NCBI GenBank assembly: GCA_002391235.1
Contig: DGRX01000019.1
Span: 38,968 to 102,967 of the forward strand
DNA from: Treponema sp. UBA4377
GTDB taxonomy: Bacteria > Spirochaetota > Spirochaetia > Treponematales > Treponemataceae
Reading direction: 5' to 3'
Length of the DNA: 64,000 bases
Below are positions 41,721 to 49,683 of the stretch, piece by piece (within the stretch, counting starts at the first letter, position 1; each line of letters starts with the position of its first letter). The position numbers were made by a program, and so were the translations under genes. The notes under the pieces were generated by a model, which did no database searches, was not told the origin of the DNA, and was given only the letters and a program-made list of their open reading frames with translations.

Positions 41721-43121
41721 GTGAAAAACATAAAGACCTTTCTAGCCCTAGCCTTTTGCGCTTCTTTGGCGGGCAATCTCTTTGCGGCCGACGTTAAGAT
41801 CAACGAAGACCAAAAAAAAGCCGCGGAACAGAATAAAAACGCTCCCACGGAGGAAGCGGGATTCGCGCTGCAATTGCAGGCCGCCCTGCAAGACGGCTCG
41901 CTGGAAAACGCCATAGCGCTTTTTGACTCTATGCCCGCTTCGCTTGCCTCAAACGCCGACTTGCAAAAGCTTCGCGCCTCGCTTTTGATCAGCGCGGGAA
42001 AAACCGCCGACGCGCAAAAAGTGATTGCAGAATTGGAGCAAAAAAATTCCTCCGACATAGAAATAAAGGAAATGAAAATAGTCTTGGCCAAGGCTTCGGG
42101 CAACGCCGCCGCAAAAAGCGCCGCCATAAAGGAAATCCTCGCGCTTGATCCGACAAATCCCAGCGCCAACGTCGAGCTGGGCGGAGAGCGCGTTCTCAAG
42201 AAAAAATACAAGGAAGCGCGCGGCTACTACATGACCGCCCTCAAAGGCGACGAAAACAACCAGGACGCGCTTTTTGGCTACGGCCAAACTTCCTACTACA
42301 TGAACAAAATCGAGGACGCGAAAAAGGCCTTTGACAAAATCCTTCGCATAGACCCGACAAACGCGATCGCCTACGCCTACAAGGGAAAGCTTTACGCCGA
42401 AGACGAAAACTACAAGCTGGCCGAAGAAAGCGTAGCAAAGGCCATCGAACTGGACCCGGCTTCATACGACTTTTACATGGACTTGGGAACATACTCAAGA
42501 ATGCGCGGAAAGTTCAAGCAGGCGGAGGAAGCATGGACGCGCGCGACAAAAATCAACCCCGACTACTTTTTGGCCTACGCCTACCGGGCCGGCTTGTACG
42601 ACGAGCAAAACATGTACGCCAAGGCGCTTGACGACTACCGCATGGTCATAAAGACAAACCCAAAATATTACTTTGCCTACGAAGCCTTGGGAATTCTTGC
42701 CTGGCACGAGGGAAACTTCGCCGAAGCGCGCGCCTCTTTTGAAAAGGCTTTTTCTTACTACCCGCAAAACATTTCGTATCCGCTAATCATCGCGGCCTGC
42801 ATGTACAAGGACAAGCGCGCTTTTGAAGTAAAGCCCTTCTTGCAAAAGGTGATGAAAAATTACGGCGACCACGAGTCTTTGGAATACTTGATGCTGCGCC
42901 TTTACCACGACCTCGGCCCTTCCAACGCCGAAAACTTGATCACGCAAAAAATCATCAAAGAAGACAATTCCACAAAAAAAGGAAAGATGAGCTTTTACAT
43001 GGCGCTTTACGATGAAATAAAGGGCCGCGAAGAGCTGGCGAAAAAAATGTACAACGAAGTCGCGGCGCTTCAAAGCCCGATGTTCTTTGAATTCCGCCTG
43101 GCGGAATGGAAAGTTCGCTGA
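41721..43121 (+). CDS. exported TPR-repeat protein
   Basis: 466 residues starting with GTG behind a TGGAG site. A signal peptide (KNIKTFLALAFCASLAGNLFA) precedes at least eight tetratricopeptide-like helical pairs. One is AYAYKGKLYAEDENYKLAEE, and another is AYEALGILAWHEGNFAEARA. It is likely a periplasmic scaffold protein. No enzymatic domain is visible. The next gene in the same direction is TraB, 96 bp on. Confidence 0.85.
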   Translation: MKNIKTFLALAFCASLAGNLFAADVKINEDQKKAAEQNKNAPTEEAGFALQLQAALQDGSLENAIALFDSMPASLASNADLQKLRASLLISAGKTADAQKVIAELEQKNSSDIEIKEMKIVLAKASGNAAAKSAAIKEILALDPTNPSANVELGGERVLKKKYKEARGYYMTALKGDENNQDALFGYGQTSYYMNKIEDAKKAFDKILRIDPTNAIAYAYKGKLYAEDENYKLAEESVAKAIELDPASYDFYMDLGTYSRMRGKFKQAEEAWTRATKINPDYFLAYAYRAGLYDEQNMYAKALDDYRMVIKTNPKYYFAYEALGILAWHEGNFAEARASFEKAFSYYPQNISYPLIIAACMYKDKRAFEVKPFLQKVMKNYGDHESLEYLMLRLYHDLGPSNAENLITQKIIKEDNSTKKGKMSFYMALYDEIKGREELAKKMYNEVAALQSPMFFEFRLAEWKVR

Positions 43122-43217
43122 GCCTTTGGCTCCGCGAACTTGTCGAGTTTTGTTCGCCTTGCGGCTCTCGAAACTCGCGGCAAATTGAACCAACAAATAA
43201 TTTTTTAGGAACCATAA

Positions 43218-44447
43218 ATGGCAACAACATCATCGTCGACAAAAAAAGTCTTGGAGCTTGCGGGCCGCAAGATTACCTTAATCGGAACGGCCCACGTTTC
43301 CGCCCAATCGGTTGAAGAAGTAAAAACAGAAATACAAAGCAATCCCCCGCAATGCGCCGCGATAGAATTGGACAGCGCGCGCTACGAGTCAATGGCCAAT
43401 CCCGAAAAATACAAGGACTTGGACATCATAAAAGTATTGAAGCGCGGAGAGGCGCTTTTGATTTTGGCCAACTTGATTTTAAGCTCCTTCCAAAAACGGA
43501 TGGGACAAAACATAGGCGTCCAGCCCGGCGACGAAATGCGCGCGGCGATAGACGCTGCCCAAGAAAAAAACATTCCGTTTGAATTGGTTGACCGCCCGAT
43601 TAAAACCACACTTAACCGCGCCTGGGCAAAAAATTCCTTTTGGGGAAAATGCAAGCTTTTAGCGGCGCTGATTTCTTCCGCCTTTAGCAAAGAGGAAATC
43701 AGCGAAGAGGAAATCGAGTCGCTTAAAAAAGAAAACGAAATGGACTCGATGATGGGAGAGCTTTCGGAATACCTTCCAAAAGTGAAGGAAGTTTTGATCG
43801 ACGAGCGCGACCGCTACCTTGCCGCCCATATTTGGGAATGCAAAAACGAATACTGCGACCAAGCCAAGTCCGTCACCGCGATTTTGGGAGCGGGCCACCT
43901 TCCCGGCGTTCAAAGGCATTTGGAAGCGATCGCCGCCGGAACTGAAACGACGGACACAGAAGAAATTTCAAAAGTTCCGCCCAAGGGAATAGGATCGAAA
44001 ATTATCGGTTGGGCGATTCCCGCGCTCATCGTGGCGCTAATCGCCGCGGGCTTTTGGTTTGGCGGAAAAAAGATGGGCGGCCAGTTTGTCGGCTCTTGGA
44101 TAATTTGGAACGGAGCGCTCGCCGCAATCGGAACCTTAATCGCGGCGGGCCACCCTCTTACGATTTTGGCCGCCTTTTTGGGAGCGCCAATCACTTCCCT
44201 TTGCCCGCTAGTCGGAGTGGGACTTGTGACGGGAATCGTCCAAGCGTTTGTTAAAAAGCCAAAAGTCCGCGACATGGAAAGCTTGTCTGACGACGCGGCG
44301 ACGCTAAAGGGTTTTTACTCAAACAGAATCACGCGCGTCTTGTTAGTCTTTGTCCTTTCTTCTTTGGGAAGCTCAATCGGAACTTTCGCGGCCGGCGCCG
44401 CAATCGTAAAAGAGCTGACCGCAAAAATAATGAGCTTGTTCGCCTAA
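43218..44447 (+). CDS. TraB/PrgY-family membrane protein
   Basis: 409 residues. The N-terminal TraB domain has ITLIGTAHVSAQSVEEV and a GxxH motif, AAIELDSARY, GDEMRAAIDAA and LGAGHLPGV. The GTAH...E...R...GAGH layout corresponds to the Tiki/TraB/EreA superfamily, which may be metalloprotease-like. The C-terminal ~150 residues hold several hydrophobic helices (VALIAAGFWFGG, ILAAFLGAPITSL). In enterococci PrgY limits pheromone signalling; the role in spirochaetes is unknown. Confidence 0.9.
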   Translation: MATTSSSTKKVLELAGRKITLIGTAHVSAQSVEEVKTEIQSNPPQCAAIELDSARYESMANPEKYKDLDIIKVLKRGEALLILANLILSSFQKRMGQNIGVQPGDEMRAAIDAAQEKNIPFELVDRPIKTTLNRAWAKNSFWGKCKLLAALISSAFSKEEISEEEIESLKKENEMDSMMGELSEYLPKVKEVLIDERDRYLAAHIWECKNEYCDQAKSVTAILGAGHLPGVQRHLEAIAAGTETTDTEEISKVPPKGIGSKIIGWAIPALIVALIAAGFWFGGKKMGGQFVGSWIIWNGALAAIGTLIAAGHPLTILAAFLGAPITSLCPLVGVGLVTGIVQAFVKKPKVRDMESLSDDAATLKGFYSNRITRVLLVFVLSSLGSSIGTFAAGAAIVKELTAKIMSLFA

Positions 44448-44450
44448 ATT

Positions 44451-44568
44451 ACGGCTGTTTTTGCGAGCCCGGTTGCGATTGCCAGCGCTCGCAAGAGCGC
44501 AGTTGGATAAACTTCCAATAGCAAAACGGAACGTAGCAAAAATGTTGCCGCTTATGCGGCGTCATTCG
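44451..44568 (-). repeat. partial copy of the family 2 repeat interior
   Basis: Read on the minus strand it contains CCGTTTTGCTAT, then CAACTGCGCTCT and CGAGCGCTGGCAATC with only a few substitutions. These are the same blocks, in the same order, as in the element at 57927-58129. It lies between the convergent traB and radA genes and lacks clear terminal inverted repeats. Confidence 0.6.
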
Positions 44569-44570
44569 CT

Positions 44571-45953
44571 TTAAGCCTTGCGTCCGTTTTTCTCGCCGCT
44601 CTTTCCGCTGAACATCGCCGCGACAAGGCCCTTTATGTCTTGGACAAAAAGCGCGCCCTCGCATTTTTCGGGGGCGACAAGCTTGTCGTAGCCCAAGCTT
44701 TTTGCGGTCTTTACCCTTTGCTTGATTCTTGAAACAGGCCTGATTTCGCCGGCCAAGCTAAGCTCGCCGACAAGCGCGCTGCCGTTTGGCAAAGGCAAGT
44801 CGCTTCTGGCCGAATAAAGCGCCGCCGCCAAAGCCGCGTCAATCGCGCTTTCGGTAAGGCGGATGCCGCCGGCCACATTCACGTAAATGTCCTGGTCGCT
44901 GAACCTAACGCCAACCCTCTTTTCCAAAACGGCGGCCACGCGGCTTACCCTGGCGCTGTCAATCTTTTCCGAGTAGACGCGGCTTAACGAAGCCTTTGCG
45001 GGAACCGTCAGCGCCTGAATTTCCACCATAAAGACGCGGCTTCCTTCAAAGACGGCGGCGCAGGCGATTCCGGCCGGCTGGTCTCCGTCGCGCCTGGTTA
45101 TGAACATCGCGCTTGGGTCCTTTACCGGAAGGAGGCCCTTGGCGCCCATCTCAAAAATGCCCAGCTCGTCAACCGAGCCAAAGCGGTTTTTTAGCGCCCG
45201 CAAAAAGCGCGTCTCGTCGTTGTTGCGCTCAAAAGAAAGGACAGTGTCCACCATGTGCTCCAACGCCTTGGGGCCCGCGATGTTTCCGTCCTTGGTGACA
45301 TGGGCGGTCATAACCAAAACCGAGTCGCGCTCCTTTACCCAGCCTATAAGCTCGTTGGAGCAATACTTCAGCTGGTTGACCGTTCCGGGAATTATTCCGC
45401 CTTCAACCGAATAAACGGTCTGGATTGAGTCCACGACGACAAAGGTCGGGTTAAGCTTGTCCAGCGCGGCCAAAGTGTCTTCCAGCCGCATCGCGCAAAG
45501 GATTTCTATTTTGGAACAGTCCAAGCCAAGTCGGTCGGCGCGGCTTTTTATTTGGGAGGCGGACTCCTCGCCGCTTATGTAAAGGACGCGGCCCGCTTGG
45601 CTTTGGCTTACGTTGGCCGCGGCTTGGATCAACAGCGTGCTTTTTCCGATACCCGGCTCGCCGCCAAGCAAAATGGCGCTGCGCTTTGTGGCCCCTCCGC
45701 CCAAAACGCGGTCAAACTCTCCGATGCCGCTTAGCATCCGTTCCCCCTCCGCCGCTTGAACCGTCGAAAGCGGAATAGGCTTCGCCATTTTAGCCGAACT
45801 TGCGCCCCGCAAAGAAGCCGCGACGGCGTTGGGGTCCTCAATGGATTCCTGCATCGTGTTCCATTGGCCGCATTCGGGACAGCGGCCCAACCATTTTGGC
45901 TGGCTGTAGCCGCACTCCGAGCATTTAAACACTATCGTTCCTTTTTTTGCCAT
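44571..45953 (-). CDS. radA: DNA repair protein RadA
   Basis: A RecA-related branch-migration ATPase acting in recombination. The N-terminal C4 zinc finger is CSECGYSQPKWLGRCPEC. Walker A is GGEPGIGKSTLL, the RadA-specific motif KNRFGS is present, and the C-terminal Lon-like domain holds LVGELSLAGEIRPV. I start at MAKKGTIVF (45953), which has GAGGAAA upstream and gives 460 residues, the normal family length. A TGATATATA box lies just upstream. The longer reading from 46019 adds 22 non-conserved residues. Confidence 0.95.
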   Translation of the reverse strand: MAKKGTIVFKCSECGYSQPKWLGRCPECGQWNTMQESIEDPNAVAASLRGASSAKMAKPIPLSTVQAAEGERMLSGIGEFDRVLGGGATKRSAILLGGEPGIGKSTLLIQAAANVSQSQAGRVLYISGEESASQIKSRADRLGLDCSKIEILCAMRLEDTLAALDKLNPTFVVVDSIQTVYSVEGGIIPGTVNQLKYCSNELIGWVKERDSVLVMTAHVTKDGNIAGPKALEHMVDTVLSFERNNDETRFLRALKNRFGSVDELGIFEMGAKGLLPVKDPSAMFITRRDGDQPAGIACAAVFEGSRVFMVEIQALTVPAKASLSRVYSEKIDSARVSRVAAVLEKRVGVRFSDQDIYVNVAGGIRLTESAIDAALAAALYSARSDLPLPNGSALVGELSLAGEIRPVSRIKQRVKTAKSLGYDKLVAPEKCEGALFVQDIKGLVAAMFSGKSGEKNGRKA

Positions 45954-46067
45954 ATTTCCTCTGTATATATCATACAACAGTTTGCGCTTTTTTTCGCGCG
46001 TTTTTAGTGATTTTTTCAACTAATTAAAAAAAAAACTTAAAATGCCTCGTTTTTCCGCCATTTTATA

Positions 46068-46096
46068 TTGACTAAATTTTACGCGCGATGTATATT
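46068..46096 (+). promoter_or_regulatory. promoter of the putative small RNA
   Basis: TTGACT (46068-46073), a 17-bp spacer and TATATT (46091-46096). No protein-coding gene on this strand follows for more than 1 kb. Confidence 0.65.
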
Positions 46097-46102
46097 AAAG
46101 TC

Positions 46103-46198
46103 AAGCTTGTAAATAAGCTGATAAACTCTCTCCGATGTCCAGCTTGCTGGACGGCAGAGCTTCTTGGCGGCGGTGCTGTTGGGAAGCTCTGTTTTTTT
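46103..46198 (+). ncRNA. putative ~96-nt small RNA
   Basis: Between the divergent radA promoter and the 3' end of cysE, a promoter is followed by three successive hairpins. The first is AGCTT/AAGCT (46104-46119). The second is GTCCAG-CTTG-CTGGAC (46137-46152). The third is a 9-bp perfect terminator stem, CAGAGCTTC/GAAGCTCTG (46155-46191), with seven T residues. An ATG at 46135 opens an ORF that runs through the terminator but has no ribosome site. I do not recognise the RNA family; it does not look like SRP RNA, 6S RNA or tmRNA. Confidence 0.5.
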
Positions 46199-46236
46199 AT
46201 GCCCAAAACTTTTTCCGCAAGCCTAAAAAGCCGCGG

Positions 46237-47118
46237 CTAGTTCCTTGTTCCGGGCGGAACGGATTCGATGATCCAAGAGTTTCCGGCGATGACGCTGCCC
46301 TTTCCGATTACAGTTTGGCCTCCCAAAATCGTCGCGTTTGAATAGATGATGACGTCGTCCTCGATTGTCGGATGGCGCTTTTTGTCTGTCAAGTCCTTTT
46401 GAAGGCTGAGCGCGCCCAGCGTAACGCCTTGGTACAATTTTACGTTGTTTCCGATTACGGTCGTTTCGCCGATTACGATTCCGGTTCCGTGGTCGATAAA
46501 GAAGGATTCGCCGATTTCCGCGCCCGGGTGGATGTCGATTCCAGTCTTTCCGTGCGTGTGCTCAGTCATTATTCGCGGAATTGTCGGAACGCCGGCCTTG
46601 TAAAGAAAATGCGCTATGCGGTAGACGATTATCGCTTCAAGCCCTGGGTACGACAAAATGACCTCGCCAAGCGAGCGGGCGGCCGGGTCTCCGGCGGTGA
46701 TGGCGGCGGCGTCCTTTTTAATCGTCGCGCGCAAGGCGGGAATGGCGGCGATAAGGGCCTCGACGGTTTTTTGCGCCAGCTTGTAGCAGTGGGAATTCTT
46801 GAAATTTTCGGCCTGTTCCTCAAGCCGCCTTTCGTCGCAGCCGCCGTTTTTTTGCGAAAGCGCCCGCAAAAGCGCCTTTTGGATTTCGGGCGTAAGGATT
46901 GAAATCACGCGGTTCACGTGCTTTGCGACAATATAGCGAAGGTTCTCGCTGTCCAACTGCTCGTCGTACTTAAAGCCCGGAAAAATCAAGGCCTGCAAGT
47001 CGCTGAGGGCCGTCACGACATTCGCGCGGTTTGGAAGGTTTTCGGCCCCGCTGCGGTTTATTCCGCCCAAAGCGCTGTACGAATCCATTATATTGTCGAT
47101 AAGCGTTTCAAATTCCAT
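46237..47118 (-). CDS. cysE: serine O-acetyltransferase
   Basis: It makes O-acetylserine for cysteine synthesis. The N-terminal helical domain is followed by the left-handed beta-helix with hexapeptide repeats: [40 protein letters not shown] and [12 protein letters not shown]. The ~293-residue length fits the longer EpsC/CysE type. I start at [11 protein letters not shown] (47118), because the longer reading from 47178 translates a dispersed repeat. A TGATAGAAT box lies 7 nt before this ATG and no ribosome site is visible. The 3' end abuts a family 3 repeat (46208-46232). Confidence 0.9.
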   Translation of the reverse strand: MEFETLIDNIMDSYSALGGINRSGAENLPNRANVVTALSDLQALIFPGFKYDEQLDSENLRYIVAKHVNRVISILTPEIQKALLRALSQKNGGCDERRLEEQAENFKNSHCYKLAQKTVEALIAAIPALRATIKKDAAAITAGDPAARSLGEVILSYPGLEAIIVYRIAHFLYKAGVPTIPRIMTEHTHGKTGIDIHPGAEIGESFFIDHGTGIVIGETTVIGNNVKLYQGVTLGALSLQKDLTDKKRHPTIEDDVIIYSNATILGGQTVIGKGSVIAGNSWIIESVPPGTRN

Positions 47119-47140
47119 GCGGAACATTCTATCACAACCC

Positions 47141-47213
47141 GGCAGCGTCTGCAAGACGCGGCGAAAACGCTCGAACAAAACATTGCAATCTTGCGCGCAA
47201 AAACGCGAGCGGA
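47141..47213 (+). repeat. family 1 dispersed repeat, copy 3
   Basis: The order is GGCAGCGTCTGCAAGACGCG, then ACGCTCGAAC, CATTGCAATCTTGC and ACGCGAGCGG, as in the copies at 5599-5672 and 10667-10742. It fills the space between the divergent cysE and beta-galactosidase promoters. Confidence 0.75.
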
Positions 47214-47215
47214 CC

Positions 47216-47244
47216 TTGACAAATGGAAAAACACGCTGTAAACT
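47216..47244 (+). promoter_or_regulatory. promoter of the beta-galactosidase gene
   Basis: Consensus TTGACA (47216-47221), a 17-bp spacer and TAAACT (47239-47244). The -35 begins where the family 1 repeat ends. Confidence 0.8.
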
Positions 47245-47249
47245 AAAAA

Positions 47250-47269
47250 TTGCTCAACCGGTTGAGCAA
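47250..47269 (+). promoter_or_regulatory. LacI-family-type operator
   Basis: TTGCTCAACCGGTTGAGCAA is a 20-bp perfect palindrome with a central CCGG, typical of LacI/GalR repressor sites. It covers the expected transcription start of the beta-galactosidase gene, a position for repression. No LacI-type regulator gene is present in the window. Confidence 0.8.
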
Positions 47270-47346
47270 AACGCGGCCAAAATGCCATTCACGCCTGTGA
47301 CTGCGCGCGGCCGCCGGTTCAACATAACGCCAGGAGGAAGCAAATT

Positions 47347-49683
47347 ATGTATGACGAAAGCTTTTCTTACACGCCCGACTTTTTGACAAAGAACGGCCAG
47401 GCTTGGTTCCCGATTATGGGAGAGTTCCACTATTCGCGCTACCCACAAAAATTTTGGCGCGAGTCGCTTTTAAAGATGAAGGCCGGCGGCGTTAACATCG
47501 TTTCGTCATACGTGATTTGGATTCACCACGAGGAAGAAAAAGGCGTTTGGGACTGGAGCGGCCAAAAAGACTTGCGAGCCTTTGTTCAGCAAATAAAGGA
47601 ATGCGGCCTTTACATGATTTTGCGAATCGGCCCTTGGAGCCACGCGGAAGTCAGGAACGGAGGCTTTCCCGACTGGCTGCAGCATAATTACAAGGTCAGA
47701 ACAAACGACGCCGCCTACCTTGCTGAAGTCCGCCGCTTTTACGAAAAAATTTTCGAGCAAGCAAAGGGCCTTCAACTAAAGGACGACGGTCCGATAATCG
47801 GCGTTCAAATAGAAAACGAGTTTGGCCATTGCGGCGGCTTGACCGGCGAAGAAGGCGAGCGCCACATGAAAACGCTCCAGGCGATGGCAAAGGAAATTGG
47901 CTTTGACGTTCCCTTGTGGACGGCCACCGGCTGGGGCGGCGCGGTCACGGCGGGAATGCTTCCTGTGATGGGCGGCTACGTCGACGCGCCCTGGGACCAG
48001 CGGCCAACGGAAATCGAGCCTAGCGGAAACTACGTCATCACCTACGAGCGCAACGACCACAACATCGGAAGCGACTACGGCTTTGGCCACGGAATCACTT
48101 TTGATCCGGCAAAGTTTCCATACGTTACGGCGGAACTTGGCGGCGGCCTTGAACCGACTTTCTTGCGGCGAACTGTTCCGACAAGCGCCGACATCGGCGC
48201 CTGCTCGCTTGTAAAGATGGCAAGCGGAGCCAACCTTTTGGGCTACTACATGTACCACGGCGGAACAAATCCCGACGGAAAGCTTTCGACGCTGCAAGAA
48301 AGCAAGGCCACCGGCTCCCTCAACGACCTGTGCGAAAAAAGCTACGACTTTTTCGCGCCCGTCCGCGAGTACGGACAAATCAGCCCGACCTACAAGGAGC
48401 TAAAGCTTTACGCGCTCTTTGCCGCGGACTTTGGGGAAGACTTTTGCAAAATGAAAAGCGTGATTCCGGCCAACAATCCGCTGGACCCCGCCGACACAAA
48501 AAACCTTCGCCACTCCTTCCGCGTCGCGCAAGATGGCGGCGCCGGAGCGGACGGCACGGCGGGCTATCTTTTCGTAAATAATTACGTGCGACACCAAAAG
48601 CAGGCGGAACACAAGGGCGTGACGCTGGAAGTTCCGGCGGAAGCGTCGCAAGGCCAAAAAGCCGCGCCGATAAAATTCGGCCCCCTTGACATAAAGGACG
48701 GCGACTATTTTTTCCTTCCCTTCAATATGAAAGTCGGCGACGCGATTCTAGAAACGGCGACCGCCACGCCCCTTTGCAAGATAAACGGCGACTATGTTTT
48801 TTACGCGCCAACGCAATCGGACGCAAGCCCAAAAAGCGCCGCGCCTTTTGGCCAGGAAGAAAATCGCTCGCAAGACAAAAACGCCCCGCAAGCCAAAGAA
48901 GCCGCCGCCGCTTCGGCCAGCTTTAACTTTAAGGACGGCAAATGGCCCACGACAGCGCGCATAATTTTGCTTAGCCGCGAGCAGGCTTTAAACGCCTACA
49001 AAATCCGGCGCGGCAAAAAAGAATGGCTTGTAATTTTTGACGGCGAGATTGCAGACGACGGCGCGGCCGTCTCCCTGCGCGGCGAAAAAAAGGCTTTCGC
49101 TGAATTTTATTCCTACCCGGAACTTCCCGCCGCCTCGGGCTGGCCAACCGCCGCGGGCTGGACAAAAAGCGCTTGCGGTCCGCTGACCAAGTACGCCGCG
49201 CAATCGGACGCAAGCCCAAAAAGCGCCGCACCAGCAGTCAGCGTAACGCCAAGCGCAAGGCAAGAGGCCGGCAAAAAATTCTACGCGCTAACAATCGGCC
49301 AACACAATTGCGGGAAAGACCAAAAGGAGGCGGGCGCGTCCAACGCCAATGGTTCGCCAACCGCGCGCGGCGGCGTTATTGGACAGGAAGGCCTTCCCGC
49401 GCTTGACGACGCGCTCATCGACATTTATTACAAGGGCTCCTACGCGCGCCTTTACAAAGACGGCCGCCTTGTCGCCGACAACTTGTTCTGCGGAAACAGC
49501 GTTCCCTGGCAAATTGCGGCGCGGCGCTTTGAGCCAGGCCAATACGAGTTGGAAATCCAAGAATTAAAGGAAGGCGAAAAAATTTACTTGCAAGACCGGC
49601 CCAGCTTTACAAACGGCGCCGCCTGCGACTTTGTCCGAGTTGAGGTCGCGCCGCTTTACAAGCTAATATGCCAGCTTGATTAG
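47347..49683 (+). CDS. GH35-like beta-galactosidase with in-frame repeat insertions
   Basis: 778 residues. The GH35 catalytic barrel includes GEFHYSRYPQKFWRESLLKM, RIGPWSHAEVRNGGFPDWL, the acid/base glutamate in VQIENEFG and a nucleophile candidate in VTAELGGG. No signal peptide is present, so it is cytoplasmic. The C-terminal half carries extra low-complexity segments, SDASPKSAAP twice and SQDKNAPQAKEAAAAS, encoded by dispersed repeats at 48813-48910 and 49199-49229. A strong promoter, a LacI-type operator and GGAGGA precede the ATG. The last 21 bp overlap the convergent Fe-ADH-like gene. Confidence 0.9.
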   Translation: MYDESFSYTPDFLTKNGQAWFPIMGEFHYSRYPQKFWRESLLKMKAGGVNIVSSYVIWIHHEEEKGVWDWSGQKDLRAFVQQIKECGLYMILRIGPWSHAEVRNGGFPDWLQHNYKVRTNDAAYLAEVRRFYEKIFEQAKGLQLKDDGPIIGVQIENEFGHCGGLTGEEGERHMKTLQAMAKEIGFDVPLWTATGWGGAVTAGMLPVMGGYVDAPWDQRPTEIEPSGNYVITYERNDHNIGSDYGFGHGITFDPAKFPYVTAELGGGLEPTFLRRTVPTSADIGACSLVKMASGANLLGYYMYHGGTNPDGKLSTLQESKATGSLNDLCEKSYDFFAPVREYGQISPTYKELKLYALFAADFGEDFCKMKSVIPANNPLDPADTKNLRHSFRVAQDGGAGADGTAGYLFVNNYVRHQKQAEHKGVTLEVPAEASQGQKAAPIKFGPLDIKDGDYFFLPFNMKVGDAILETATATPLCKINGDYVFYAPTQSDASPKSAAPFGQEENRSQDKNAPQAKEAAAASASFNFKDGKWPTTARIILLSREQALNAYKIRRGKKEWLVIFDGEIADDGAAVSLRGEKKAFAEFYSYPELPAASGWPTAAGWTKSACGPLTKYAAQSDASPKSAAPAVSVTPSARQEAGKKFYALTIGQHNCGKDQKEAGASNANGSPTARGGVIGQEGLPALDDALIDIYYKGSYARLYKDGRLVADNLFCGNSVPWQIAARRFEPGQYELEIQELKEGEKIYLQDRPSFTNGAACDFVRVEVAPLYKLICQLD
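48813..49340. repeat. family 3 repeats inside the beta-galactosidase gene
   Basis: A 31-bp identical direct repeat starts near 48813 and near 49199 (core CGGACGCAAGCCCAAAAAGC). Further units are TCGCAAGACAAAAACGCC and CCGCAAGCCAAAGAAGCCGC at 48868-48905. All are read in the same frame as low-complexity Ser/Ala/Gln/Lys peptides. The range spans several separate units, with normal coding sequence in between. Confidence 0.75.

Noticed and set aside
46135..46341. 68-residue ORF with WRRCCW and FFY runs, resembling an attenuator leader peptide
   Set aside because: It has no ribosome site, reads through the terminator stem into the opposite gene, and no biosynthetic gene follows on the strand. A small RNA explains the hairpins better.
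47119..47178. N-terminal extension of the serine acetyltransferase
   Set aside because: The extra residues are the translation of a family 1 repeat; CysE homologues start near MEFETLI.
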